Shown piece after piece: positions 8,920 through 17,543 of a stretch of 64,000 nt of DNA. Made by a program: the position numbers and the translations under genes. The notes below the pieces were generated by a model. The model saw only the letters and a list, made by a program, of their open reading frames with translations. It did no database searches and had not been told where the DNA came from. The number at the start of each line of letters is the position of its first letter. Positions within the stretch are counted from its first letter, which is position 1. Origin of the DNA: Hymenobacter norwichensis DSM 15439 (GTDB lineage Bacteria > Bacteroidota > Bacteroidia > Cytophagales > Hymenobacteraceae); the NCBI RefSeq assembly GCF_000420705.1, contig NZ_ATVL01000008.1, positions 825,718-889,717 on the forward strand. The letters run 5' to 3'.

Positions 8920-9630
8920 ATGCCACACACCATCATCAAAGCCGCCGACCGAGGCCTCAAAGACATCGGCTGGCTGCAAAGCAATTTCTCGCTCAGCTTC
9001 GGGCCGTACGCGAATCCGTCCCGTAGCGGCTTTGGCCTATTGCGCGTTTTCAACGACGACTTCGTGAAGCCCGGCAACGGGTTCGGGTTGCACGCCCACG
9101 CCAACATGGAAATCATTTCGGTGATGCTGGCGGGCCGCATGAACCACATCGACTCGTTGGGCTTCAAGGAGGAAGTAAGTACCGATTGGGTGCAGATTAT
9201 GAGTGCCGGCACCGGCCTGCGCCATGAGGAGCACAACATCGGCGACGACGAGGTGAACTTCTTACAAATCTGGGTGGAGCCGAAGCTGCAAAACGTAACG
9301 CCCCGTTACCAGCGCCGCCATTTCCCGGCCGAGAAGCGCCGCAACCAGCTCACCACCATCGTCAGCAATGAGGAAGGCACGGCGCATTGCTGGATCAACC
9401 AGAACGCCAAACTCTCGCTTGGCTTCTATGATGCCGGGCAGAACCTGACCTACACGCTGAACCCGCTCAACAAAGGCGTATTTATCTTCTTGATGGAAGG
9501 CGCTCTGACTGTGAACGGCCAAGAGGTAGCGCAGCGCGAGAGTATCGGGCTTTGGGAAACGGCTTCGGTGGAAATTACTTGTACTGCCGAAAGCAAATTC
9601 ATTGTGATTGAGGCACCGATAAATCACTAG
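8920..9630 (+). CDS. Pirin family protein (second copy)
   Basis: 236 residues, homologous to the first pirin throughout. The metal ligands are present in LHAHANMEII and AGTGLRHEEHN. The spacing of the cupin motifs and the C-terminal cupin (GVFIFLMEGALTVNGQEV) match the family. It is a diverged rather than a recent duplicate, judging from many substitutions between the two copies. A strong hairpin 60 bases downstream probably closes the transcript. Confidence 0.88.
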   Translation: MPHTIIKAADRGLKDIGWLQSNFSLSFGPYANPSRSGFGLLRVFNDDFVKPGNGFGLHAHANMEIISVMLAGRMNHIDSLGFKEEVSTDWVQIMSAGTGLRHEEHNIGDDEVNFLQIWVEPKLQNVTPRYQRRHFPAEKRRNQLTTIVSNEEGTAHCWINQNAKLSLGFYDAGQNLTYTLNPLNKGVFIFLMEGALTVNGQEVAQRESIGLWETASVEITCTAESKFIVIEAPINH

Positions 9631-9691
9631 GTGCGGCAAACGCTAAGGCGGAACTCTTATGGTTGCTGCCCTACTATTTAGGCAACCAGCT

Positions 9692-9738
9692 AAAATGCAT
9701 TGTAGCGCGAAACTTGATATCGCGCTACAATGCATTTT
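9692..9738. terminator. 18-bp perfect hairpin, probable transcript end
   Basis: AAAATGCATTGTAGCGCG (9692-9709) is followed after 11 bases by its exact reverse complement (9721-9738), which ends in TTTT. It lies after the second pirin and before a same-strand gene, so a terminator is the simplest reading. The loop is longer than usual. Confidence 0.6.
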
Positions 9739-9833
9739 ACTTATATTTTAGTATCTAGATTAAGCATCCACGTTATCTATAGCTCAGAAATTCTACCGAA
9801 CTTAGCTGCTGAATTATTGGATTTATTCGTTTT

Positions 9834-12287
9834 ATGAAACAACGTCTTCTTTTATTTGCATTAAGTACGGTTAGTGTCGCCGGTTGGGCGCAGGACTTGC
9901 CGTACCAAATGCCTCCGAAGGCCATTGCTACCTTGGCGGAAACGCCGCCAACCCCGCGGGTCAGCATCTCACCGAATGGCGCTTGGATGCTGATGCTGAA
10001 CGTGCAGGACATGCCCACAATTGCTGAGTTGTCGCAGCCGGAGTTGCGGCTGGCGGGGCTGCGCATCAACCCGCGTACCAACGGCCCGAGCCGGGTCAGC
10101 TACGCTACCGCGCTGCGCCTCAAGCGCCTGCCCGATGGCAAAGAACTGCTGGTGCAGGGCCTGCCCACCAACGCCCGCATCAGTGAAGTGAACTGGTCGC
10201 CGGACAACACCAAAATTGCCCTCACCCACACCACCGCCAACCACGTGGAGCTGTGGCTGGTAGACGTAGCGGCGGCGTCGGCTAGGCTGGTGCCTAACCT
10301 GTTTTTGAACGGCATTTTTGGCTCGTCGTACGAGTGGGTATCCGACAGCAAAACGCTGCTGGCGCGCGCCATTGTAGGCGGGCGCGGCGAAGCCCCAGTT
10401 GTCACGGCAACTCCTACTGGCCCCACCATTCAGGAGAACGGGGGCCGCACGGCCGCCGCCCGCACCTATCAGGATTTGCTGAAAAGCCCCGCCGACGAGC
10501 GGCTGTTCAACTACTACGCGCAAGCCCAGGTGGTGAAAGTGGGCACCGATGGCCGCATGCAGCCGCTGGGCGCACCAGGCATTATTCAGCAGGCAGCCCC
10601 CTCGCCAGATGGCCGCTTTGCCCTCATCAAAACCCGCCACCGGCCGTTTTCCTACAACTTGCCGGTGAGCAGCTTTCCGGTACGGGTGGAAGTGCTGAGT
10701 ATGGAAGGCTTGGTGGTGAAGGAGCTGGCCGAGTTGCCCCTGGCCGACAACGTGCCTACCAGCTTCGACGCGGTACCCACCGGGCAGCGCGGCCACAATT
10801 GGCGCGACGATGCCCCGGCCACCGTGTATTGGGTGGAAGCCCAAGACGGCGGCAACCCCAAAACCACCGCCCCCATCCGCGACAAAGTATTTACCCTCCC
10901 GGCCCCATTCGAGGGCAACCCACAGGAGCTAGCCGCTTTGCCGATGCGCTACGCCGGCATCTACTGGGGCACCGATAAGCTGGCGCTGGTGCAGGGCTAC
11001 CGCTGGGTGGACCGCCACGAAACTACCTGGACTTTGGACCCCAGCGCCAAGAACTCGTTGACTGTACTCTTCGATAGGTCGTCGCAGGACAGCTACACCG
11101 ACCCCGGCACGCCCTACGTGAAGCACAACGCGCTGGGCCGCTCGGTGCTGGCCACCGACTCGAAAAGCAGCCTGGTGTATCTGTTTGGGGCGGGCGCTTC
11201 GGCGGAAGGCGACCGGCCGTTTGTGGATGAGCTAGACGTGCACACCAAGCAAAGCACCCGCTGGTGGCGTTCTGAAGCGCCTTTCTATGAGGTGCCGGTT
11301 GCGCTGCTCGATGCTAGCAAGCACCTGTTGGTTACGCGCCGCGAGTCGGTGACGGAGGTGCCAAACTATTATCTGCGGGATGCCCGCAACAGCCGCCTGA
11401 CGCCACTTACCAAGTTTGCCAACCCCTACGCCAGCTTGGGCGGCCTGAAAAAGCAGGTGCTCAAGTACAAGCGCGCCGACGGGGTGGATTTGACGGCTAA
11501 CTTGTATCTGCCGCCCACTTATAAGAAGGAAGACGGCCCGCTGCCTACGCTGCTAGAGGCGTATCCGGTGGAGTTCAAAGACAAGAAAGACGCCAGCCAA
11601 GTGAAAGGCTCGCCTTACACCTTCACGCGCCTCAGCTGGGGCACCCCGGTGTACTGGGTGACGCAGGGCTACGCCGTGCTGCAAGGCACCAGCATTCCGA
11701 TAGTGGGCGAGGGCAGCAAAGAGCCCAACGATACCTATACTGAGCAGCTGGTGGCTTCGGCCAAAGCGGCCATCGACGAAGGGCAACGCCTGGGCGTAGT
11801 AGACCCTAGCCGCGTGGCCGTGATGGGCCATTCGTATGGCGCGTTCATGACGGCCAACCTGCTGGCCCACTCCAACCTGTTCCGGGCGGGTATTGCGCGC
11901 AGCGGGGCTTACAACCGCACGCTCACACCGTTTGGCTTCCAGGGCGAGGAGCGCACGTATTGGCAAGCACCAGAGGTATATAACACGATGTCGCCGTTCA
12001 ACTACGCCGACAAAATCAAGACCCCAATTCTGCTGATTCACGGCGAGGCCGACAACAACTCCGGCACCTTTCCCATCCAGAGTGAGCGGTTCTACAATGC
12101 CCTGAAAGGCCACGGCGCCACAGTACGCTACGTGGTGCTGCCTGCCGAAAGCCACGGCTACGCAGCCCGCGAGTCTATTATGCACATGCTGTGGGAGATG
12201 AACACTTGGCTGGACAAGCACGTGAAGAACCCAACGGCGGTGGATACTTCGTCCGTGCCAATCGAAGGGCAGGCAGCCGTAAAATAG
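9834..12287 (+). CDS. S9D glutamyl endopeptidase-like serine peptidase
   Basis: 817 residues with a signal peptide (residues 1-20, ending GWAQD). The propeller-like N-terminal half is followed by an alpha/beta hydrolase domain with Ser667 in GHSYGAFMTANLLAHS, Asp740 in HGEADNNSGT and His774 in AESHGYAARES. The stretch GIARSGAYNRTLTPFGFQ and the others closely resemble plant chloroplast glutamyl endopeptidase (CGEP), the type of subfamily S9D, rather than DPP IV or prolyl oligopeptidase. Cleavage after Glu is inferred from that likeness. It is probably periplasmic and followed by a good terminator. Confidence 0.85.
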   Translation: MKQRLLLFALSTVSVAGWAQDLPYQMPPKAIATLAETPPTPRVSISPNGAWMLMLNVQDMPTIAELSQPELRLAGLRINPRTNGPSRVSYATALRLKRLPDGKELLVQGLPTNARISEVNWSPDNTKIALTHTTANHVELWLVDVAAASARLVPNLFLNGIFGSSYEWVSDSKTLLARAIVGGRGEAPVVTATPTGPTIQENGGRTAAARTYQDLLKSPADERLFNYYAQAQVVKVGTDGRMQPLGAPGIIQQAAPSPDGRFALIKTRHRPFSYNLPVSSFPVRVEVLSMEGLVVKELAELPLADNVPTSFDAVPTGQRGHNWRDDAPATVYWVEAQDGGNPKTTAPIRDKVFTLPAPFEGNPQELAALPMRYAGIYWGTDKLALVQGYRWVDRHETTWTLDPSAKNSLTVLFDRSSQDSYTDPGTPYVKHNALGRSVLATDSKSSLVYLFGAGASAEGDRPFVDELDVHTKQSTRWWRSEAPFYEVPVALLDASKHLLVTRRESVTEVPNYYLRDARNSRLTPLTKFANPYASLGGLKKQVLKYKRADGVDLTANLYLPPTYKKEDGPLPTLLEAYPVEFKDKKDASQVKGSPYTFTRLSWGTPVYWVTQGYAVLQGTSIPIVGEGSKEPNDTYTEQLVASAKAAIDEGQRLGVVDPSRVAVMGHSYGAFMTANLLAHSNLFRAGIARSGAYNRTLTPFGFQGEERTYWQAPEVYNTMSPFNYADKIKTPILLIHGEADNNSGTFPIQSERFYNALKGHGATVRYVVLPAESHGYAARESIMHMLWEMNTWLDKHVKNPTAVDTSSVPIEGQAAVK

Positions 12288-12306
12288 GTTGTTTCAGAAG
12301 CCACCA

Positions 12307-12345
12307 ATAACCTTGAACATTATAGGTGTTCAAGGTTATTTTTTT
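12307..12345 (+). terminator. Intrinsic terminator of the S9D peptidase gene
   Basis: The 14-bp stem AATAACCTTGAACA / TGTTCAAGGTTATT has a 7-base loop and runs into a T-rich tail. It lies 20 bases after the stop codon. Confidence 0.9.
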
Positions 12346-12488
12346 CTATTCTTCGCATTCCCACGTTGTTTTAGGTCCTTTTTCGCCGATTACCACACAC
12401 TATTCTCTGCTAAGTACAACCCAATTTTCAGCTTTTGCGTTACAAGACACAGTTCAGCTTAAAGTACTACATTCTGAAAATCACCCAC

Positions 12489-12788
12489 ATGAAAACGTTC
12501 AAACTATATGTTGCCATGTTGTCCGCCGTGCTGATGCTGGGTGGCACTGTAACTGCGCCAGAAGTGGCCGCGCAAACCAAGAAAGGCTGGAGCAAGAAAG
12601 GCAAAGGCGCTGCCATTGGCGGCGGTACTGGAGCCGTAGCCGGGGCTGTTATTGCTGGCAAAGGCGACCGGGCCACGGGCGCTATTGTGGGCGGCGCGGC
12701 CGGAGCCGTTGGTGGTGCTTTAATTGGCCGCAAAAAAGACAAAAAGAAAGACCCCGTGCGGTACCAACAGTACTCCAAGAAAGACTAG
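12489..12788 (+). CDS. Small secreted glycine-zipper protein
   Basis: 99 residues. The start at 12489 (MKTFKLYVAML) gives a clean signal peptide ending near PEVAAQ. The mature part is KKGWSKKGKG, then a Gly/Ala-rich zipper (GAAIGGGTGAVAGAVIAG, repeated as GAIVGGAAGAVGGALIG), then a basic tail. This YMGG/glycine-zipper design occurs in small envelope proteins that insert in or associate with membranes. Function unknown. It is monocistronic, with terminators before and after. Confidence 0.75.
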   Translation: MKTFKLYVAMLSAVLMLGGTVTAPEVAAQTKKGWSKKGKGAAIGGGTGAVAGAVIAGKGDRATGAIVGGAAGAVGGALIGRKKDKKKDPVRYQQYSKKD

Positions 12789-12812
12789 CTTTCTGGTTGT
12801 ATAATCCTCAAC

Positions 12813-12846
12813 AAAAGCCCCAAACCACACTGGTTCGGGGCTTTTT
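12813..12846 (+). terminator. Intrinsic terminator
   Basis: AAAAGCCCC pairs with GGGGCTTTT, and inside it AACCA pairs with TGGTT, followed by a further T. It lies 24 bases after the glycine-zipper gene. Confidence 0.85.
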
Positions 12847-12899
12847 GCTTGTAATTGAAGTGCGGCGTTGGTCTTGTGCGCAAAGAGTATGTCAGGCAC

Positions 12900-13493
12900 T
12901 TATTCGCGGACCCACGTCACTTTCTCGGCTATAGGCTTGCGGATATTTTTACCGGGCGGGTTCTGCACGTAACCCAGCGCGAAAAAGCCCAGCAGCTGGT
13001 CGTCGAGGCCGAGGCCGAAAAACGGCTTGGCTTCCTCCAGATACGTGATACCGCCGCTACTCCAGAAACCGCCTAACCCATAGGCAGTAGCCGTAAGGTG
13101 CAGGTTTTGCACGGCACAGGCCACGGCTTCCACCTCCTCTATTTCGGGCACGTCGGGGTGGCGCTTGAGGCCGATGGCCACGACGTGGGAGCTGAGTAGC
13201 GGCGAGGTCCGCAGCTTGTCGTACTTGGCAGCCTGAAATTTGTCGCCGGCCGTGCGCTGGTACAGCTCGGCCTGAAAATCAGCCAGCTTCTGGCGGCCTT
13301 CGCCGCTGAACACCACAAACCGCCACGGCTCGGTGCGCTTGTGAGTGGGTGCCCAGTTCGCGTTTTCAAGCAGGCGTTCAATCAGCTCATCGGGAATGAT
13401 TTTGCCGGGCACAAACTGCACGGGCTGAATGCTGCGCCGCGCCCGGATGAGGCGGTCGAACTGTTCGGTATCGAAGGGAAAATCGGAGGTCAT
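12900..13493 (-). CDS. Nitroreductase (YdjA-like)
   Basis: 197 residues from ATG 13493 (MTSDFPFDTEQ). Motifs: RARRSIQPVQF (FMN phosphate contact), ENANWAPTHKRTEPWRFVVF (the Pro-Thr-His variant of the active-site loop, typical of the YdjA subgroup) and YGLGGFWSSGG. It is a minimal nitroreductase that uses flavin and NAD(P)H; the substrate is unknown. The longer frame up to 13559 begins with a non-family segment and is not preferred. It differs clearly in active-site loop from the nitroreductase at 8280. Confidence 0.85.
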   Translation of the reverse strand: MTSDFPFDTEQFDRLIRARRSIQPVQFVPGKIIPDELIERLLENANWAPTHKRTEPWRFVVFSGEGRQKLADFQAELYQRTAGDKFQAAKYDKLRTSPLLSSHVVAIGLKRHPDVPEIEEVEAVACAVQNLHLTATAYGLGGFWSSGGITYLEEAKPFFGLGLDDQLLGFFALGYVQNPPGKNIRKPIAEKVTWVRE

Positions 13494-13621
13494 GGAGCTG
13501 GTTACTAGTATAGAACAAGTGGCAAAGTAAGCAGGCGGCCGCAGCCTAACCACGAGCATAATAGTGGCATTTCAATGTGATGGTGCAACCTACTGGAAGC
13601 TTTTTCGGATAGTAACAGGTG

Positions 13622-14557
13622 ATGCAACTCTTCGTTTACCCTCCGCTTTCCGAATCGGCCCGTGCCTTGCTGCTCCAGCAGCTACCCGCCGACATAACCG
13701 CCACCTTCCGCCAAGACCTGCCCGAAACCAAGCAGGCGGCGGCGTTTCAGCAGGCCGAGGTGTTACTTGGCAACCCGCCCGCCGAGTGGTTCACCACTAC
13801 GCCGCCCGCTGGCTTGCAATTCTGGCAGATAGACTCGGCTGGCATTGATAGGTATCAGCAAGTGCAAACCGGCGCGCAGGTAGCCAACATCGGCGACTTT
13901 TTTGCTTGGCCCTGCGCCGAGACCATGGTGGCCGGCATTCTGGGCTGGTACCGGCACATTCCGGAACTGGCCGTGTTGCAGGCTGAGAAGAAGTGGGTAG
14001 GTGCCCCGATTCGCTTGAAATTGGGGTTGCTGCGCGACAAGCGTGTAATTATTCTGGGCAGCGGTGCCATCGGGCAGGCTGTGGCCCAGCAGCTCACCGG
14101 CTTTAACTGCGCCGTGCGCTTTCTGGCCCGCACCGACCCCAAGGCGCAGCTTCACTCCAAGGAAGAACTACAAACTGCCCTGCCCGAAACGGACATTGTG
14201 GTGAACTGCCTGCCCGGCAGCGCTGAAAACTTCTTTTCCGCCGAACTGATTGACGCCATGCACCCTGGCAGCATCTATGCCAGCGTGGGCCGCGGCAACA
14301 CCACTGACGAAGCCGCCCTGCTGAAAGCATTGCAAGCCGGCCGCCTTGCTGGTGCGGTATTGGACGTAACCCGCCAAGAACCGTTGCCCACCGACAATCC
14401 GCTTTGGCAACTGCCCAACGTACTGCTCACCCAACATAGCGGCGGCGGCCAACCCGGCGAAGACGAAGGCAAAGTAGATATCCTGCTCCGCAACCTGCAC
14501 CACTTTCAGCGAAGCGAACCGCTGGAAAACAGCGTGCAGCTAGGTCGCGGCTATTAG
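13622..14557 (+). CDS. D-isomer-specific 2-hydroxyacid dehydrogenase
   Basis: 311 residues, NAD(P)-dependent. The Rossmann fingerprint is VIILGSGAIGQAVA near residue 140; the substrate Arg lies in SVGRGNTTDEAAL, the catalytic Glu in TRQEPLP and the catalytic His in LTQHSGGG. Residues around the second lobe (FLARTDPKA) fit the GhrA-like glyoxylate/hydroxypyruvate reductase branch, but substrate choice cannot be read from sequence. ATG 13622 is preferred over the GTG immediately upstream at 13619. Confidence 0.85.
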   Translation: MQLFVYPPLSESARALLLQQLPADITATFRQDLPETKQAAAFQQAEVLLGNPPAEWFTTTPPAGLQFWQIDSAGIDRYQQVQTGAQVANIGDFFAWPCAETMVAGILGWYRHIPELAVLQAEKKWVGAPIRLKLGLLRDKRVIILGSGAIGQAVAQQLTGFNCAVRFLARTDPKAQLHSKEELQTALPETDIVVNCLPGSAENFFSAELIDAMHPGSIYASVGRGNTTDEAALLKALQAGRLAGAVLDVTRQEPLPTDNPLWQLPNVLLTQHSGGGQPGEDEGKVDILLRNLHHFQRSEPLENSVQLGRGY

Positions 14558-14635
14558 AATATAATCAGTAGGCGGATTTCAACAAACCGCAACGCCAGAG
14601 TATCCAAGCTCAATAGAACCTGAGCCCAACAGGCC

Positions 14636-14659
14636 GTCATTCCGAGCTTGGGAAGGATG
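14636..14659 (+). repeat. Half copy of the GTCATTCCGAG palindrome
   Basis: GTCATTCCGAGCTTGG matches the first 16 bases of the 19518 copy exactly, then diverges (GAAGGATG). No complementary right arm follows, so this is probably a decayed or truncated copy. It lies between the dehydrogenase and a lipoprotein gene. Confidence 0.6.
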
Positions 14660-14716
14660 CAACCATTTGCGAGGTGCGGGGGCTCCAAGGAATATCTACT
14701 CTTAGCTATTCCTACC

Positions 14717-15232
14717 ATGCATAAACTTTACTCTTGCCTGCTGGGCGGCACGCTGCTCCTAAGCTTAACTGCTTGCCCGATAGTGGAACCCATTGACCGG
14801 ATTCCGGTGCCGGTGTACAAACCGCTACTCATGCCTCGCACGCAGCTAGAGCAGGCAGTGGCCGTGTTGCCACCGCAGGAGATGCATAATACCGGCAAAA
14901 TCTACCTCCGCGACCCGTACATCCTCATCAATGAGCGGTACGAGGGCGTGCACATTATCAACAACCAGAATCCCGCCAGTCCGCAGCCGGTGGCCTTCCT
15001 GCGGATTCCGGGCAATGTGGATGTGGCCATGAAGGGCAACATGCTCTACGCCGATAGTGGCCCCGACCTACTCACTTTCGACGTGTCGAATATGCAGGCG
15101 GCGCGGCTGCTCAACCGCGTGCGCGATGCCGTACCGGAACTGCCCATGCCCGAAACCGGCGATGTTCCCACTGAATATCAGCTTGCAAACCGCCCCGCCG
15201 ACGCCGTAGTGGTAGGTTGGCAGAAACTATAA
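14717..15232 (+). CDS. LVIVD-repeat-type lipoprotein
   Basis: 171 residues from ATG 14717. A lipoprotein signal ends LLSLTAC (Cys at about residue 20). The mature part contains GKIYLRDPYILINERYEGV followed by IINNQNPASPQPVAFLRI, the pattern of LVIVD/choice-of-anchor surface proteins in which strands of a propeller report 'name and value' repeats. It is too short for a whole propeller and may depend on the next gene, which encodes a similar lipoprotein 22 bases downstream. Function unknown. Confidence 0.7.
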   Translation: MHKLYSCLLGGTLLLSLTACPIVEPIDRIPVPVYKPLLMPRTQLEQAVAVLPPQEMHNTGKIYLRDPYILINERYEGVHIINNQNPASPQPVAFLRIPGNVDVAMKGNMLYADSGPDLLTFDVSNMQAARLLNRVRDAVPELPMPETGDVPTEYQLANRPADAVVVGWQKL

Positions 15233-15254
15233 TTCATCTATCCTACCTCGACCT

Positions 15255-16025
15255 ATGCGCTACCTTTCTACCCTCCTTACCAGTTCTGTGGCGGCCGTGC
15301 TGGCCTTGGCCCTCGGTGCCTGTAATGCCAACGACGCCGCTAGTCCCACCAGCGCCAACCAAGCCGCCGGCGACGGCAAAGGCGGCTCCTTGGCCCGTTT
15401 CACGGTGCTCAATAACACGCTCTACGTAGTTGACAACCAGAGCCTGCGCCTATTCGACCTCGCCACACCGTCGGCCCCGGCCCGCGGACAGGTGGTACCG
15501 CTGAATCTCGGCATCGAAACCATTTACCCGCGCGCGCCTTATCTGTTTTTAGGCACCCAGCGCGGCATGTACATCTTTGATGCTTCAGTGCCCGCGCAGC
15601 CTCAGCAGGTGGCCTACTATGAGCACGTTATGAGCTGCGACCCAGTAGTTGTAGACGAAAAGTTTGCCTACGTGACCCTGCGCGACGGCCGCACCTGCGG
15701 CGGCGGCCCCAACCAGCTCCAGGTCATCGACCTGACCAACCTGCGCACCCCACGGCTGGCTCAATCCTACCCCATGCAGCACCCGCTGGGTCTGGGCGTG
15801 GACAGCACCCTGCTATTCGTGTGCGACAAAGACAAGCTGAAAGTATTCGGGACGAAGAACGCGCCAGCGCTGCAAACCCTGCAAACCTTCGACGTGAACG
15901 TGTCGGACGTAATTCCGCACCGGGGGCATCTACTAGCTATCGGGCCCGACGGGCTGCACCAGTACCGCTACCGCAACGGCGTACTTACCCCGCTGAGTGT
16001 ATTGCCCATTACGCCGAACAAGTAG
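15255..16025 (+). CDS. LVIVD-type beta-propeller lipoprotein
   Basis: 256 residues. The signal ends LALALGAC with lipidation at about Cys23. The mature protein has repeated blocks of the form LYVVDNQSLRLFDLATPSAP, MYIFDASVPAQPQQVAYYEH and LQVIDLTNLRTPRLAQSYP, the LVIVD motif of propeller proteins on the outer membrane. Its stop codon is directly followed by the ATG of the next gene, and the preceding gene is a shorter relative, so the three probably form an operon for surface proteins of unknown role. Confidence 0.78.
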   Translation: MRYLSTLLTSSVAAVLALALGACNANDAASPTSANQAAGDGKGGSLARFTVLNNTLYVVDNQSLRLFDLATPSAPARGQVVPLNLGIETIYPRAPYLFLGTQRGMYIFDASVPAQPQQVAYYEHVMSCDPVVVDEKFAYVTLRDGRTCGGGPNQLQVIDLTNLRTPRLAQSYPMQHPLGLGVDSTLLFVCDKDKLKVFGTKNAPALQTLQTFDVNVSDVIPHRGHLLAIGPDGLHQYRYRNGVLTPLSVLPITPNK

Positions 16026-16691
16026 ATGCACCTTCGTTTTTTAGCGCTGGCCGCCTTGGGAATGGGTAGCCAACCGGCCGCACACGCTCAGGCTCCCACT
16101 CCCCCGGCCCGTACGTATAGTGTGAAAGCAGATCTGATTCCAATGCTGACCGGTGGCTACCAACTCGGCCTGGAGAAGGTGTGGGGCCCAGCGGGCCGAC
16201 AGGCGCTGGTGATTACGCCTCAGTTCTACCGCGGCAACGTGCAGGCACTTACGTCTGAGCTGGTGGAGGGCAGCAGCAACCGGGTGCGGGGTTACGGCCT
16301 GGCCATTCAGCACCGCCTCTACCTCACCAAGCAAGCCAAGCTGTTGGAAGGTTTCTATTTCAGCTATGGACCACATTACCAGCACTTCGAGATGCAATTC
16401 CAGGCCCTAAGCTGGGAGCCTGAAGTAGCACCCAGCGGCCTGACGTATTATCAGTACCGCTCACGTGGCCAGCAGGAAACCATCGACCGGTACGGAGCCG
16501 CGGCCGTGCTGGGCGGTCAGCTTTTCCTGCCCGACTTACCCATATTCCTGGATGTGTTTACCGGACTCGGTTTGCGCAAATCCAGCTCCCGCTCGACGCT
16601 TTCTGGCAACCGGTACGCCAGCAGCATGAGCGACTATGGCGCCAGCGGGTTCTACTTCCCCATTGGCTTCCGGGTGGGCGTAGCGTGGTAA
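16026..16691 (+). CDS. Predicted outer-membrane beta-barrel protein
   Basis: 221 residues. A signal peptide ends AAHAQA. The rest alternates aromatic and small residues in strand-sized blocks (TPQFYRGNV, YGLAIQHRLYL, FYFSYGPHYQHFEMQF) and ends GFRVGVAW, a final strand with an aromatic C-terminal residue as in outer-membrane barrels. Its ATG abuts the stop of the LVIVD lipoprotein. No known family recognised; the barrel is inferred from the pattern. Confidence 0.65.
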   Translation: MHLRFLALAALGMGSQPAAHAQAPTPPARTYSVKADLIPMLTGGYQLGLEKVWGPAGRQALVITPQFYRGNVQALTSELVEGSSNRVRGYGLAIQHRLYLTKQAKLLEGFYFSYGPHYQHFEMQFQALSWEPEVAPSGLTYYQYRSRGQQETIDRYGAAAVLGGQLFLPDLPIFLDVFTGLGLRKSSSRSTLSGNRYASSMSDYGASGFYFPIGFRVGVAW

Positions 16692-16694
16692 GAT

Positions 16695-16805
16695 GTGAAG
16701 TAGTGAAATGGTGAAGTGGTGAGTTTGATGTTCCAATGGCCCCATTTGTGCAGACTCGCGCCAATTAAACGTGAAACTCACCACTTCACTATTTCACAAT
16801 TTCAC
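16695..16805. repeat. Octamer-array palindrome, locus 1
   Basis: Left arm: four 8-base units starting GTGA (GTGAAGTA, GTGAAATG, GTGAAGTG, GTGAGTTT; 16695-16726). Right arm: four units ending TCAC (AAACTCAC, CACTTCAC, TATTTCAC, AATTTCAC; 16774-16805), in inverse order and largely complementary. The 47-base core begins GATGTTC and ends AACGTG. It lies between convergent genes, and the right arm encodes the last codons of the DUF72 gene. Confidence 0.85.
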
Positions 16806-17511
16806 CGAATTGCCGGGCGTTGCCGATGGCGGAGGCGTCGATGTCGTTGTTGAAGTAGAGGTAGGCTTCCTGCACGTGGGTTGCCTCCTGAATTTGGGTT
16901 GCAACCCGGCGCAGATAGTCCTCAGAATACGGTGACTTGTAGAGTTCGGGAGTGCCGTGGAAGCGGTAGTAAAGCAGGCGCGTGTTGGCAACTACTTCGT
17001 CAGGCAGGTGGGGGTGGCTTTGGCCGCAGAACGCAACGCCGTGGCGCGCTAGCTCCTGGTACACGTGGCCTTCCCACCAGCTTGGGTGCCGAAATTCCAG
17101 CACGTTGCGAAAGGCCGGGTCGAGGCTGTCGAGGATCTTGTGCAACTGGTCTTCGGAGTACGCCAGGCGCGGCGGTAGTTGGAACAGCACTGGGCCCAGC
17201 TTTTCGCGTAAGCCTTCCTGCACCGTGCCATAGAAGTCGGCGAGTAGTTGGGCGGTGTCGTTGAACTGCTTGTAGTGGGTAATCAGGCGCGGTGCCTTCA
17301 CTGAAAACCGGAAGTCCGCAAGGCTGCTGTTGTACCAGTTTTCCAGGAACGACAGCTGCGGAAAGCGGTAGAACGTCACGTTCAGCTCCAGCGTGCGGAA
17401 GTGCTGGCTGTAGAACTCGAACCAGCGGCGCTGCGGCAGCTTTTCAGGGTAGAAAACGCCTTTCCAGTGGCGGTAGTGGTAGCCGGAACAGCCAACGTGC
17501 CAGGTAGGCAT
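16789..17511 (-). CDS. DUF72 family protein (YecE-like)
   Basis: 240 residues, a TIM-barrel-type family of unknown biochemical role. Signature blocks: HVGCSGYHYRHWKGVFYPE at the N terminus, LELNVTFYRFP, FRFSVKAPRLITH, LFQLPPR, EFRHPSWW and LYYRFHG. The N terminus is full-length from ATG 17511. The last residues (EIVK) are encoded by the octamer repeat that follows, so the C-terminal end was probably shaped by the insertion of that element. Confidence 0.88.
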   Translation of the reverse strand: MPTWHVGCSGYHYRHWKGVFYPEKLPQRRWFEFYSQHFRTLELNVTFYRFPQLSFLENWYNSSLADFRFSVKAPRLITHYKQFNDTAQLLADFYGTVQEGLREKLGPVLFQLPPRLAYSEDQLHKILDSLDPAFRNVLEFRHPSWWEGHVYQELARHGVAFCGQSHPHLPDEVVANTRLLYYRFHGTPELYKSPYSEDYLRRVATQIQEATHVQEAYLYFNNDIDASAIGNARQFGEIVK

Positions 17512-17543
17512 AGCACAGAAAAGTTAAGAGAGAAATACCACCA

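Noticed and set aside
16695..16805. Reading the repeat as a CRISPR array
   Set aside because: Units are only 8 bases, contiguous and arranged as an inverted pair around a core; there are no spacers or cas genes.
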